From Romboutsia weinsteinii (lineage in GTDB: Bacteria; Bacillota; Clostridia; Peptostreptococcales; Peptostreptococcaceae): a stretch of 64,000 bases of DNA. Position 1 is the stretch's first letter. Each line of letters starts with the position of its first letter. Below the pieces are notes generated by a model, which was not told the origin of the DNA, ran no database searches, and saw nothing but the letters and a program-made list of their open reading frames with translations. This document shows, piece by piece, positions 51,575-60,409 of this stretch. The DNA is taken from contig NZ_NOJY02000012.1 of NCBI RefSeq assembly GCF_002250835.2, positions 1-64,000 on the forward strand, in the 5' to 3' direction. A program made the position numbers and the translations under genes.

Positions 51575-51784
51575 GTGGCTAATTTTACTGGTGTTGTTAA
51601 ATGGTTTGATAATGAAAGAGGATATGGTTTTATATCAGCTAACGATGGAAATGACGTTTTTGTTCATCATACAAGCGTTAAAGAAGAAGGTCATAACAAA
51701 GACTTACACGAAGGTCAAGAGGTTACTTTTGATATAACTCAAGCTGATAGAGGTCCATCTGCAATAAATGTTCAAAAGCTTTAA
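51575..51784 (+). CDS. csp: Cold-shock protein (second copy)
   Basis: A 69-residue OB-fold protein with RNP1 RGYGFISA and RNP2 VFVHHTS. The start is GTG at 51575, with GAAAGAAGG upstream giving a weaker site than the 39628 copy. The two copies share the KWF-N-E-GFGFI plan but differ in the C-terminal half. Terminator follows. Confidence 0.94.
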   Translation: MANFTGVVKWFDNERGYGFISANDGNDVFVHHTSVKEEGHNKDLHEGQEVTFDITQADRGPSAINVQKL

Positions 51785-51832
51785 TCTTAAAATTTATGTG
51801 ATATTACATAAAATATATTTCTTATGTAAGGT

Positions 51833-51863
51833 AAAAAATGAGCAATGTATAGCTCATTTTTTA
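51833..51863 (+). terminator. csp terminator
   Basis: AAAAAATGAGC.../GCTCATTTTTT hairpin; also usable by the convergent Cys-rich gene. Confidence 0.85.
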
Positions 51864-51888
51864 CTTTTATAGTTATTTTATTTATTAA

Positions 51889-52383
51889 TTAACGGCATCC
51901 ACACCCGCAGCCACAACCATTGTTCTTATGGTGGCAATTACATCCATTATCATCATCGTCAACTGCGTCAGCGCCAAAATCATTTATGTCGCATCCAAAG
52001 TCATCTGAGAATCTCTCTTGAAGACATTTTGCAGCTGCTTCTAAACACTCTTGAGCTTCTTCCATTAATTCTAAACTTTGATTATTAAGATCTTCAAAAT
52101 CATCCCATAAACAATTTGCTCTCTTACATTCTTCTATAGCTTCTGCTCTTAGTGCTTCTGCTCTTTCTTCTGCTCTTTTAGCTTGTTGAGCTACTCTTTC
52201 TGCTTTATTACTTAGAGCTGTAGCTTTATCGCATTTTTCTCTAGCAATTTCTTTAAATCTATCACAATTGTTATTATCGTTGTTGTTGCAGTGACATTTG
52301 TTCATTTTATTTCCACAAGATTTTTTGGATCCACCACAGAATCCATTCCCTCTATTTAATCTTCTTCTATTTAAAGAACTCAT
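51889..52383 (-). CDS. Cys-rich coiled-coil protein (probable spore coat/exosporium)
   Basis: A 164-residue protein in three parts: a basic Cys/Gly/Asn N-terminus (NGFCGGSKKSCGNKMNKCHC), a long Ala/Glu-rich coiled coil (residues about 45-125) and a C-terminal Asp then Cys-His-Gly tail (CNCHHKNNGCGCGCGCR). No signal peptide. Cys-rich ends flanking a coiled coil suggest disulfide or metal cross-linking, as in morphogenetic spore-surface proteins such as CdeC/CotL-type; that assignment is by composition only. Confidence 0.7.
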   Translation of the reverse strand: MSSLNRRRLNRGNGFCGGSKKSCGNKMNKCHCNNNDNNNCDRFKEIAREKCDKATALSNKAERVAQQAKRAEERAEALRAEAIEECKRANCLWDDFEDLNNQSLELMEEAQECLEAAAKCLQERFSDDFGCDINDFGADAVDDDDNGCNCHHKNNGCGCGCGCR

Positions 52384-52529
52384 AAAGTATCACCCTTCTT
52401 TTATATTTAGAGAATTTCTTCTCTTCTAATATAATATTATTCAAAAATAGATAAAATGTGACTTTTTTCATGAAGAAATAATTTATCTGCCATAATTATA
52501 TTTTTATTTACTATATTTATTTAATAATA

Positions 52530-52568
52530 AAAAAACGTCATGCTATCTATTAGATAACATAACGTTTT
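52530..52568 (-). terminator. Terminator of the 57-aa gene
   Basis: AAAACGTCATG/CATAACGTTTT stem with T run on the minus strand, 23 bp after the stop. Confidence 0.75.
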
Positions 52569-52590
52569 GAGATATTGTTTTAATTTTTAA

Positions 52591-52764
52591 CTATTTAAGC
52601 TGAGTTTGTGAATATTCTTGGATCATTTTTACGAAATGGTCTATATCTACAGTTTCTCCATCGTTATCTTCTGACATTTTGCTATAATACCAGTTTGCAA
52701 ACTCTGGGTTTGCTAGAGTAGCATTCATCTGCTCATAATCCATACCACTATAATTATTATCCAT
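52591..52764 (-). CDS. Hypothetical protein (57 aa)
   Basis: A small acidic soluble protein, MDNNYSGMDYEQMNATLANP at the start and DIDHFVKMIQEYSQTQLK at the end, with no Cys. The start at 52764 is 8 bases after AAGGAG; two further ATG/GTG codons upstream lack spacing. No family recognised. Same strand as the lipoprotein gene at 52817, 52 bp downstream of it, possibly co-transcribed. Confidence 0.55.
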   Translation of the reverse strand: MDNNYSGMDYEQMNATLANPEFANWYYSKMSEDNDGETVDIDHFVKMIQEYSQTQLK

Positions 52765-52816
52765 TGTCATCACTCCTTAGGTATAAATAGTATTCTCAAA
52801 TGTACATTAATTATAC

Positions 52817-53644
52817 CTAGGACTTAACTTTAGCCTTGTGTGATTTAAGATCTATTACTACATTCATTTTGTCTTGTGGATCATCATAAGTATATCCTAT
52901 AACCTTTGAAGCTGTTGCCTTATTAGATACTATGGTATCTATTTCTATTTCTTCTTCAGACCTTAATACTCTATTAGATGCTACAGAACTTACATTTATA
53001 TATTCTCCATCTTCATTTAGTTCACCAATCTTTAATATAATATTCCCCAGGTCTTTAGGTGAAGAATTTCTCACTTTAACTTTATAAGTATCCCCTTCTT
53101 TTGATTCATTGACTCTATTCATATCAGAAATAGCTAGTATCTCATATTTATTACTATCTTCTAATTTATCTTTGCTTTCTTTTATATTTACTGTATCCTT
53201 TTCGAAATTGATACTTGCAAATTGTCCATCAGTTTCATATCTATAACCAACTACTCTTATATTGTCTGTATATTTTTGGTGTTCATACCAAACGTATGCA
53301 GTCTCTCCAGGGCTTAAAGTCATGTCTAAAACTGTTTTTGATTCTACAATAACATTTTTATTTTCATCAAGTTCCTCATATTTTAAGCTAATTTTATATA
53401 TATCAAAAGACTCAACGTTCTTTATTTTAATCGGTTGTAGATTTTCACTATTAGATATATTAACAATTTCTCTATTTTCTATGTTAAGTGCATTGGCATT
53501 TTCTTTTTTAAGTACTACTTTTGGTGATTCTATTATTTCTCCATTAAAATTGTCTGTTTTTTTCATAGAACAGCCTGTAATAACTATTATATTAATAGCT
53601 ATTAAGATAATTATTATGCTTGATTTTTTTAATGCTTTATTCAT
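52817..53644 (-). CDS. Lipoprotein with tandem Ig-like domains (275 aa)
   Basis: An exported lipoprotein. The signal segment IIIILIAINIIVITGC ends in a lipobox Cys (about 26). The mature part contains two beta-rich repeats of similar wording: FDIYKISLKYEELDENKNVI with LSPGETAYVWYEHQ, and KDLGNIILKIGELNEDGEYI with LRSEEEIEIDTIVS, resembling FxLYD/CARDB-like adhesive domains. The start at 53644 follows GAGGAG. Likely surface-exposed; function unknown. Confidence 0.75.
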   Translation of the reverse strand: MNKALKKSSIIIILIAINIIVITGCSMKKTDNFNGEIIESPKVVLKKENANALNIENREIVNISNSENLQPIKIKNVESFDIYKISLKYEELDENKNVIVESKTVLDMTLSPGETAYVWYEHQKYTDNIRVVGYRYETDGQFASINFEKDTVNIKESKDKLEDSNKYEILAISDMNRVNESKEGDTYKVKVRNSSPKDLGNIILKIGELNEDGEYINVSSVASNRVLRSEEEIEIDTIVSNKATASKVIGYTYDDPQDKMNVVIDLKSHKAKVKS

Positions 53645-53723
53645 ATATAAACTCCTCATATATTTATTACCAATAAGAGATAATAAATTCATCATTTATA
53701 TTGTCTACTTATTCTTCCTAATT

Positions 53724-54449
53724 TTATAATAGATATTTATATTCCTTCATAAAATCTTTTAATGCTTGTGTTATTATTTCTTGCTTACTGTACTCAGAAT
53801 TGCTGCAAAGTCTCTCAAAATCTTCCCATGTCGACTTCTCTAACCTTATTGTCGTAGATTTTAATTCATCAATCTTTGCTTCATCTAATACTATATCTTT
53901 CTTGTTAGAAGCTTTCTTAGGCTTAAATGTCTTATTGTCTTTTACTTCTAGATACCAATCATACACTTCACATAACTTATCTAAGTCTTCTTGTATGATA
54001 TTTATTTTTCTATCTTTTTTAGGCTTTACTTTACTTACTGCATTAGTAGTAGCTTTTGCTTTGCTTGTTGTACTTGTATTCGATTTTGCTTTACTAGCTA
54101 TAGTTGTTTCCTTTTCCTTGCTAACTGATTTTGTAGTAGCTTTTGATTTTACTTTAGGTTTTGTTTCTTTTGCTACTTCTTTATTTGTGCTTTTAATAGT
54201 TTCTGTAGTTTTAGCCTTCTTAGCCGCGCTCTTAGGAGATTTTTCTTTTATTTCAGTAAAAGCTATTTGGTTAGCATCTTTTGCTTCCTCTTTAAGCTTG
54301 TATACTCCTTCTTCCATTTTGTAACCTTTTTTATTTAAAAAAGATCTTAGGGTTTTTGAAGCAACTCCTAATTCCTTTGAAATATCATCAAATTTAATAT
54401 TCTTATTTTGTAGTGCTAAAAATTTTTCTATTCTTTCATTTGCTTGCAT
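53724..54449 (-). CDS. Two-headed DNA-binding candidate with Lys/Ala-rich linker
   Basis: A 241-residue protein. Residues 1-55 look like a helix-turn-helix (KFDDISKELGVASKTLRSFL). Residues 70-150 are a low-complexity K/A/T/S stretch (KSAAKKAKTTETIKSTNKEV onward), like bacterial histone H1-type tails. The last 50 residues fit a ribbon-helix-helix fold (STTIRLEKSTWEDFERL, SKQEIITQALKDFMKEY). No named family recognised. A nucleoid-associated or regulatory role is inferred. GGAGG precedes the ATG by 10 bases. Monocistronic. Confidence 0.6.
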   Translation of the reverse strand: MQANERIEKFLALQNKNIKFDDISKELGVASKTLRSFLNKKGYKMEEGVYKLKEEAKDANQIAFTEIKEKSPKSAAKKAKTTETIKSTNKEVAKETKPKVKSKATTKSVSKEKETTIASKAKSNTSTTSKAKATTNAVSKVKPKKDRKINIIQEDLDKLCEVYDWYLEVKDNKTFKPKKASNKKDIVLDEAKIDELKSTTIRLEKSTWEDFERLCSNSEYSKQEIITQALKDFMKEYKYLL

Positions 54450-54725
54450 TTATTTATAGTCCTCCGTCAATTTTTCCTTTTCTTTTTAAATTGTCACTTT
54501 ACTACTCTACTAAATTCTAATCTACTTTGTAAAGTATTATTCTGATAAATTTATACCATCTTGACCCATGTAAACGTTTTTCCTTGCATTTTTGAGTATT
54601 TTGCAAGAAATTGTTTATTTACTTTCTTCTTTTTTATATTGTATCATAAATTTTGGCAGAAAAAACTACTATTTACAGTATAAATTGTTATTTTATTAAA
54701 TAATTTATCTATAATCTTCTTATAT

Positions 54726-54763
54726 AAAAAAAAGCGACTAGTAAATTATCTACTAATCGCTTC
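54726..54763 (-). terminator. Terminator of the que operon
   Basis: AAGCGA..AGTA/TACT..TCGCTT stem with TTTTTTT on the minus strand, 14 bp after queL. The gap 54450-54725 upstream of the 241-aa gene is AT-rich with no other feature seen. Confidence 0.85.
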
Positions 54764-54776
54764 TATATGCTATAAA

Positions 54777-55466
54777 CTAATCTCCTACTCCAAAATCAGT
54801 ATTGTTATGCAATACTTCAATTTTAGGATTATCATCTAGGAAAGAATATTTCTCTTCAAACCATTTTACTAACTTTTCATCTCTTTTTAGTTCAGTAGTA
54901 TTATTTACAAATACATTTACAGTTGCATGTTCAAAATCATTTTGAATAATCTCCATATCTCTATCAATGATTTCTTTAGTCTGACCTTTTATACCTACCA
55001 TCATACAAGGTGAATCAAAATGCTCTTTCAACTCTTCTACAGTTTTAAATTTAGCATTTTTATTTAAGAATATATTTCTAAAGTCATAATCAAAACTTTC
55101 TACTCCTATTTTAAATACTATAGGAATACCAAAGTAATCTCTCATTTCTTTTATTCTATTTCTATAGCACCAATGACTTTCTAAAAACAACTTTTTTATA
55201 TCTTTTTCTATTACTATTTGTCTAATTTTTTCTAATGTTGCTTTTGGAAGTTCAAAACAACTTCCAGAGTTTATAACTTCTAATACTTTGTATTTACCAC
55301 TTATATTATCTAAAACTTCAAAGTTTAATTTATTCATTTCATCCTCTAAAGTTGAATTATCATCTATATAATCACAGAAAGAGCATTTCCCCCATACACA
55401 AGGGAATCCTTTAAGCAATACTATTTCTCTTTGATTTTTATTTTCTATACAACTATATCTATCCAT
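54777..55466 (-). CDS. queL: Radical-SAM-type queuine lyase (QueL family)
   Basis: A 229-residue radical SAM enzyme. The cluster motif is C-x4-C-x2-C (FPCVWGKCSFCDY, Cys 23, 28, 31), not the usual CxxxCxxC. QueL in C. difficile releases preQ1 from salvaged queuine. The order nucleoside hydrolase, ECF S component, radical SAM protein and the preQ1-I riboswitch upstream match that salvage operon, so the assignment rests on both motif and context. GGAGGC ribosome binding site, 9 bp after qrtT. Confidence 0.85.
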   Translation of the reverse strand: MDRYSCIENKNQREIVLLKGFPCVWGKCSFCDYIDDNSTLEDEMNKLNFEVLDNISGKYKVLEVINSGSCFELPKATLEKIRQIVIEKDIKKLFLESHWCYRNRIKEMRDYFGIPIVFKIGVESFDYDFRNIFLNKNAKFKTVEELKEHFDSPCMMVGIKGQTKEIIDRDMEIIQNDFEHATVNVFVNNTTELKRDEKLVKWFEEKYSFLDDNPKIEVLHNNTDFGVGD

Positions 55467-55475
55467 GATGCCTCC

Positions 55476-56039
55476 TTATTTATTAGCTGTCATGCTTAAT
55501 CTAACACTCTTTGGTATAGCATTGACTCCAAGACCTACTAAGGCTACAGCTACAAATTTATCTGCATAATCAGTAAAGAATTGAGTAATAAATACACTAG
55601 CTACATCCCCTACTCCTAGTACTTTTAAAATTTGTACAATGTAAGATGAGCCTGAAGATGTTACTCCTCCAAATACCATAGCCGCAATTACTGAACTAAT
55701 TATAGATGTTGGAAGTGCAAATATTAGTACACCAATTGGTGTTTTTACTCCACTTAAAAATCCTTTTTGATACATAAGCCCTGCTAGTAATCCTGTTGAA
55801 ATCTGTACTGGTGCAAAATAAAGTGAGTAAACATCAAATGTCATACCACTTACTAAACTTCCACATACTCCTGTAATTACTGCATATTTGGGTCCTAATA
55901 AACAAGCTATTAATATTGTACCTACTGAGTCAATGTATATTGGAAGTCTTAAACTAAGAGCAATAAACGCTCCAACTATATTTAATGCTACCCCAAAACC
56001 TAATAAAGTAAGCACTCTTACTGAAATCTTTTTCTCCAT
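55476..56039 (-). CDS. qrtT: ECF transporter S component (queuosine/queuine uptake, QrtT-like)
   Basis: A 187-residue membrane protein with five to six hydrophobic segments and the ECF-S style N-terminus (VRVLTLLGFGVALNIVGAFIA), which supplies the substrate-binding subunit for a shared energising module encoded elsewhere. Segments such as LLGPKYAVITGVCGSLVSGM are typical of ECF S components. Its start overlaps the queK stop by 1 base (TAATG). Placement between the hydrolase and lyase of queuosine salvage indicates the substrate. Confidence 0.88.
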   Translation of the reverse strand: MEKKISVRVLTLLGFGVALNIVGAFIALSLRLPIYIDSVGTILIACLLGPKYAVITGVCGSLVSGMTFDVYSLYFAPVQISTGLLAGLMYQKGFLSGVKTPIGVLIFALPTSIISSVIAAMVFGGVTSSGSSYIVQILKVLGVGDVASVFITQFFTDYADKFVAVALVGLGVNAIPKSVRLSMTANK

Positions 56040-57007
56040 TATATCACTCCTTCTACAGAGTCTATAATGTCTTCATATCCCTTAAATAACCTCTTTAAGA
56101 ACATATACATAAACTTCTTTTCATCTGTATCAGTTAGTACATGTGCATTTGGGTTATTTTTGTAGAAATTAAATGAATCAACAACAGATTGCCCCATAGC
56201 GACTCCATCTTCTACTACCTCAACATATGAATCAAATCCCGTGCATATACTTCTGTCAATAAAGTATGCTACAGCTAGAGGATCATTGATTACACAACCT
56301 ATTATACCCTCTTGTTCCCAATGGAAATCAATATAAAATCTTGTTATTTCAGTTATATACTTAGCAAGCTTAGTGTCAAGTCTATTAATAAACTCGATTA
56401 TATTTGGCGTAAGTACAATTTTTCTTGTTACATCAAGTCCTACCATGTGAATTTTTTTAGATAAGTTCTTGTAAACATAATCTGCTGCATGTGGATCTAC
56501 CCAATAATTAAATTCGGCTACTGGTGAGCAGTTTCCATGGATTCTAAATGCTCCTCCCATAGATATAAATTCATCTACGTTTTCGAAAGCTTCTTTGTCT
56601 TTCATAAGTGATTTTGCTATGTTTGTTAATGGTCCTAGAGCAATTATAGATACATTATCATTATTTCTTAAAGTATCAATTATAAAATCTACTCCACCAC
56701 TAAGTACTTTAGCTTCACTTACTTCTTCATAGAAGTTTTCTCCAATACCGTCTTCTCCGTGGGTATCTTGTGCTGTTACAAGTTCTCTTTTTAGTGGTTC
56801 TTCTTCCCCATAGTACACTGGTACGTTAAGTGAAGAACACATTTGAAGTGCTTTTAGAGCGTTTATTGCTCCTAATTTTGCAGGTACATTACCACTACAT
56901 GTAGTAATCCCTATTACTTCTAGCTCTGGTGAGTTTAATGCTAGAAGAATCGCCAGAGAGTCGTCTATCCCTGGATCACAATCAATTATTACTTTCTTTT
57001 TTTGCAT
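56039..57007 (-). CDS. queK: Nucleoside hydrolase (QueK, queuosine hydrolase family)
   Basis: A 322-residue inosine-uridine-preferring nucleoside hydrolase-fold enzyme. The Ca2+-binding N-terminal cluster DCDPGIDDSLAILLAL, VYYGEEEPLKR, the TNIAKSLM region and a conserved Asp in FNYWVDPHAA and NDPLAVAYF are present. In the QueK branch it cleaves the queuosine nucleoside to queuine. The start at 57007 (MQKKK) follows AAGGAGG; an in-frame upstream start is rejected. First gene of the preQ1-riboswitch operon. Confidence 0.88.
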   Translation of the reverse strand: MQKKKVIIDCDPGIDDSLAILLALNSPELEVIGITTCSGNVPAKLGAINALKALQMCSSLNVPVYYGEEEPLKRELVTAQDTHGEDGIGENFYEEVSEAKVLSGGVDFIIDTLRNNDNVSIIALGPLTNIAKSLMKDKEAFENVDEFISMGGAFRIHGNCSPVAEFNYWVDPHAADYVYKNLSKKIHMVGLDVTRKIVLTPNIIEFINRLDTKLAKYITEITRFYIDFHWEQEGIIGCVINDPLAVAYFIDRSICTGFDSYVEVVEDGVAMGQSVVDSFNFYKNNPNAHVLTDTDEKKFMYMFLKRLFKGYEDIIDSVEGVI

Positions 57008-57059
57008 AACAAATGCCTCCTTAAAAATTATCAATAAGGAGAACCTTACAACTTTTCAC

Positions 57060-57150
57060 TATGAAAAGTCATAGCTAAGGGTATATCTTATATACTGCCA
57101 CTATATAAATACCTTAGTTTTTTATACTTGGAGGTTCTCGAACAAGTACT
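57060..57150 (-). promoter_or_regulatory. preQ1-I riboswitch and expression platform
   Basis: On the minus strand the aptamer (57112-57150) has stem TACTTG/CAAGTA, the C-rich loop TTCGAGAACCTC and the A-rich tail ATAAAAAACTAAGG that completes the pseudoknot. CTAAGG can instead pair with CCTTAG about 30 bases on, and CTCCTTA/TAAGGAG can sequester the queK ribosome binding site, so control may be translational. The rest of 57151-57440 is AT-rich leader/promoter DNA. Confidence 0.85.
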
Positions 57151-57443
57151 AGATAGTTGTGTGATAATTATGTTTAGTAATGTTTTGAGATACATTATAA
57201 CTCCTATCACATGTGCATATCTAATTTCTATCTAGATTTTATGGCTTAATAGCCTTATTTATAATGAAGTTGTTAGCTACAAATATATGATATATTGTAA
57301 CTGACTATTCATATTTTAGCATAATTTTATTTTTAGTTAAACAATTTTATTCTTCTTATCGCAGTTTTTGTAATATTCATTTTCCAATTTAGAATATAAA
57401 AAATAATAAGTTTAATTTTATTACTCTATTTCCCCTTAATATT

Positions 57444-57486
57444 AAAATAGAGGTTTAGAATTGATAATACTAAACCTCTATTTTTT
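57444..57486. terminator. Terminator of the alpha/beta hydrolase gene
   Basis: AATAGAGGTTTAG/CTAAACCTCTATT stem flanked by A and T runs. It lies 15 bp after the stop of the minus-strand gene. Confidence 0.8.
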
Positions 57487-57500
57487 ATTTATTAATTAAT

Positions 57501-58472
57501 TTAATTTTTTCCTACACAATAATTTATAAATTCTGTTATATGAGCCAATGTTTCCTCTGGTTTATCTGTATGTACTTGATGTGTTGCGTCTTTTATTTGA
57601 ACATGCTTAGTATCATCAGACATTGACAGTAAATCGTTTATTTGTCTAGTTTTCAATTCAGCAAAAGCATCACCCATAGCTCCTTGAGCCATTGCATAAG
57701 GGTCACACTCTAAATAAAGTAAAGGTATGTCTCTTAGAACATTTTTATCATTTTTAACTTGATTTTCACCCATAAGAACCTCATCTAATGTTCCATCATG
57801 CTTACTATATAAAGATAATTGTTCATCTCCCATTCCTGGAACAAATGATTCGAAAAACTCATACATTTCACCATTAGAACTTCTTCCAGTTGAATCTATG
57901 AATACTATTCCATCTACTTTTTCTTTGTGCATTTTTGCAAACTCAATAGCAGTATGACCACCTAGTGAGTGTGTTACTAAGATATATGGCTCTGGAAGAT
58001 TTTTGGCTTGTAATAATTTATATAGGTTGTTTGCCTTATCCTTTGCAGTCTTAGTAGTACCATCAAAGTCAGCTTCATTATATTCTATTACTCCACCACG
58101 CATAAGAGTTTCTCTTTCATTCTCACTAAGAGGAGCCATATTTCCTGTATCACTACTTTCGCCTAATCCTACTCTATCATACGTCAACGTTTTTGCTATC
58201 TTTGATAGTTCCCCCTGAATATATGTAAAATTATCTAATGTATTTCCATAGCCTGTATCAAATACAATGGTTACATCCCCGCTACCCATTTCTTTTGAAT
58301 TCAATACAATTCCATTATCTAGCTCCACCTTTTCTGTGCCTTCCATTCTTATCTGACTCTCTACCATATTCACATCTTTTTCTGCAAATACAAGTGATGA
58401 AGAGCAGTTTATTGTTATTAGGCACACCGCTAAACTACAACCAATTACACTCTTTAAATTTTTTATTCCCAT
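57501..58472 (-). CDS. Secreted alpha/beta hydrolase
   Basis: A 323-residue protein with a signal peptide (SVIGCSLAVCLITINCSSSLVFA, cleavage near residue 30). The mature enzyme is an alpha/beta hydrolase: GSGDVTIVFDTGYGNT oxyanion region, nucleophile elbow THSLGGH (GxSxG variant HSLGG), an acidic residue near FIDSTG and the catalytic His in DATHQVHTDKPEE. Probably an extracellular esterase or lipase. Monocistronic; GGGGGAG ribosome binding site. No substrate known. Confidence 0.85.
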   Translation of the reverse strand: MGIKNLKSVIGCSLAVCLITINCSSSLVFAEKDVNMVESQIRMEGTEKVELDNGIVLNSKEMGSGDVTIVFDTGYGNTLDNFTYIQGELSKIAKTLTYDRVGLGESSDTGNMAPLSENERETLMRGGVIEYNEADFDGTTKTAKDKANNLYKLLQAKNLPEPYILVTHSLGGHTAIEFAKMHKEKVDGIVFIDSTGRSSNGEMYEFFESFVPGMGDEQLSLYSKHDGTLDEVLMGENQVKNDKNVLRDIPLLYLECDPYAMAQGAMGDAFAELKTRQINDLLSMSDDTKHVQIKDATHQVHTDKPEETLAHITEFINYCVGKN

Positions 58473-58699
58473 TATTTACTCCCCCTTTTGTTTTAGTTTT
58501 TAGTTATATTAGATCTTTTTGTGATAAGTACTTGCTAAACTTTGAATATCGCAAATGAATCATAGATTCTATTGCTCAAAGTAGTGGACTTTTATTTACT
58601 CGATTTAACTATAAAAATCAATATTCATCAAAAAAAGTTTAATATAGACAATGTATATGTTAACACTTTAACAATGGTTATTCAACTAATTCCTATGAT

Positions 58700-58830
58700 T
58701 TAAACATTGAAAACTTGCTTAAATAGTAATGTTCTATCTTCAAATAAAGTATGGTCTTCATTTTCACTAATTATTAAAATACCACCACATTTCATCACTA
58801 AAATTTCTAATAAGTGTCTATCTAGACATA
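58700..58830 (-). pseudogene. Possible C-terminal gene remnant
   Basis: Minus-strand frame ending KCGGILIISENEDHTLFEDR then TLLFKQVFNV and a stop. No start with a ribosome binding site. The wording looks protein-like rather than random AT translation. It may be the end of a deleted gene. The remaining 58473-58880 is AT-rich with no other feature seen. Confidence 0.3.
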
Positions 58831-58843
58831 GTTTTTTTAACAC

Positions 58844-58873
58844 TAAAAAGCACCTACTAAAAAAGTAAGTGCT
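58844..58873 (-). terminator. Terminator of the 130-aa exported protein gene
   Basis: On the minus strand AGCACTTAC/GTAGGTGCT stem with a TTTTTT-containing loop and TTTTTAG tail. Confidence 0.7.
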
Positions 58874-58880
58874 AATAATC

Positions 58881-59273
58881 TTAATCAATTATATATTTTC
58901 CTATTACTGTGTTACCGTCTTTTTCATAAACTGGAATTACTCTAGGACCTTCTTTTTCTCTTTTTTCCATATAAGCAATTGCTTCTTCAGGATTATTAGG
59001 TTGATTTGCTTCATCGTATAAATCAACTTTTCTTACATATCCTTCTACATCGTTAAAACCAATCACTGCCATCAAATCTGGTTCTTCCCACTCACCATTA
59101 TCGATGTAAGTTCCATATGTTTCACTATTATCATTAGTTTCAAAATAACCCCTAATAGTGTCTATAGTTTTAGATATTTGCCTACTGTCATCAGCTAAGC
59201 TAATAGTATTTATACCATATCCTGCTATAAAAACTGATAATACTAATCCTGTTACACATAATTTTAATTTCAT
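58881..59273 (-). CDS. Exported hypothetical protein (130 aa)
   Basis: A 130-residue protein with a signal peptide (LCVTGLVLSVFIAGYGINTISLADD, cleavage around residue 26) and an acidic soluble mature domain with several turns (EWEEPDLMAVIGFNDVEGYV, PEEAIAYMEKREKEG). Family unknown. It follows the anti-sigma gene by 80 bp on the same strand and may belong to the sigma-factor regulon. GGGGGAT ribosome binding site. Confidence 0.7.
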   Translation of the reverse strand: MKLKLCVTGLVLSVFIAGYGINTISLADDSRQISKTIDTIRGYFETNDNSETYGTYIDNGEWEEPDLMAVIGFNDVEGYVRKVDLYDEANQPNNPEEAIAYMEKREKEGPRVIPVYEKDGNTVIGKYIID

Positions 59274-59353
59274 TTTATCCCCCTTTAGCTTTTTATATTT
59301 TATTGTTAATTATGTTATAGAACAATGTTAAAATTATAATCATTTTTAAAGAT

Positions 59354-60409
59354 TTACTCTAATTCAATTTCAACTTTACCATCTTCATAAATTTTTGGCT
59401 TGTCATTAACATAAGATCTAGGAACTATAGTTATTTTCTTTTCATTCCCTTTTAATATATATTCACCAACTATATACCATCTTCTTTTAGATAAACGTCC
59501 TCCTTCTCCTGGGCCACCTTCCATCTCATTTCCACTTTCATCCAGAGCTATAGCTCTAGGTTCACGTCTTTTTTCTACACTTATTTCATCATATAAATCA
59601 TAATTATATTTTATCTTTACAGATAGAGGTGAAACTCGTACTTCTTCAATTTCAAAGTCACCCTTATACTCATTTTCATTTATAGCAACTTTTTTATTTA
59701 CTTTATAAACTTTGGTATCTTCCAAAATACTTGTCCCATTGATTTTCGTATTAAACTCCCAATCACCTTCATCAAAGTTATTAAGTTGGTCAAAAGATAT
59801 GTTCAAATCATATTCTTTATCTTTTTCAATCATATCTATAATTTCATATTCTGTATCTCCAGCTCCGTCTCCGTCAGTATCTATAGTTGATAAACCAATT
59901 CTAAACAACATTTTATTTTTCTTCTCTCCTGGTACTCTTTCTACATCACAGGAACTACCTTGACCTGAAAACACAAGATCATCTATAGTAATAGTAGGGA
60001 AACTTGGAATTAAATCATTTGGCTCTAGATTAATTCCCCACTTATACTTTGAATAATCTACAGTCATACTAAGTACTAATTGCCTATCATCTAACATTAT
60101 TTCTTCTATGGTATATTTTAATCCCTTTGATTGTGATACTAGATATTGTTCAGATTTATATTTATCTAATTCATTATTATTTCTGCCAAAGTATGATTCA
60201 ATATGTCTTGTAAGATTTTCTATATAAGCCCAAGTTGTTTCACTACTTAGTGCCATAGCACCTATTATTAAAGATCCTGATATGCTTGCAGCAATGATTT
60301 TTTTCTTGTGACTTTGATTTTTTTTCTTATCTTCTATAGCTTTATCTATAGCTAAATCAATAGCTGAGTCAAAATTTTCAGGTATTTTTATATTATCTAG
60401 TTTTTTCAT
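59354..60409 (-). CDS. Anti-sigma factor (DUF4179/DUF5643)
   Basis: A 351-residue membrane anti-sigma protein. The cytosolic N-terminus (MKKLDNIKIPENFDSAIDLA, sigma-binding DUF4179) is followed by one membrane segment (about residues 40-60) and two extracellular beta-rich domains. An unusual loop DTDGDGAGDTEYE near residue 175 resembles a calcium-binding DxDxDG loop. It begins directly after the sigma factor stop (TAG then ATG), so the two are translationally coupled. External signal unknown. Confidence 0.85.
   Translation of the reverse strand: MKKLDNIKIPENFDSAIDLAIDKAIEDKKKNQSHKKKIIAASISGSLIIGAMALSSETTWAYIENLTRHIESYFGRNNNELDKYKSEQYLVSQSKGLKYTIEEIMLDDRQLVLSMTVDYSKYKWGINLEPNDLIPSFPTITIDDLVFSGQGSSCDVERVPGEKKNKMLFRIGLSTIDTDGDGAGDTEYEIIDMIEKDKEYDLNISFDQLNNFDEGDWEFNTKINGTSILEDTKVYKVNKKVAINENEYKGDFEIEEVRVSPLSVKIKYNYDLYDEISVEKRREPRAIALDESGNEMEGGPGEGGRLSKRRWYIVGEYILKGNEKKITIVPRSYVNDKPKIYEDGKVEIELE

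Noticed and set aside
53800-54324. 174-codon plus-strand ORF opposite the Lys-rich protein gene
   Set aside because: Antisense shadow of the Lys/Ala codons (TTT/GCT) giving Leu/Ser/Phe runs; the minus-strand gene has a ribosome binding site and domain structure.
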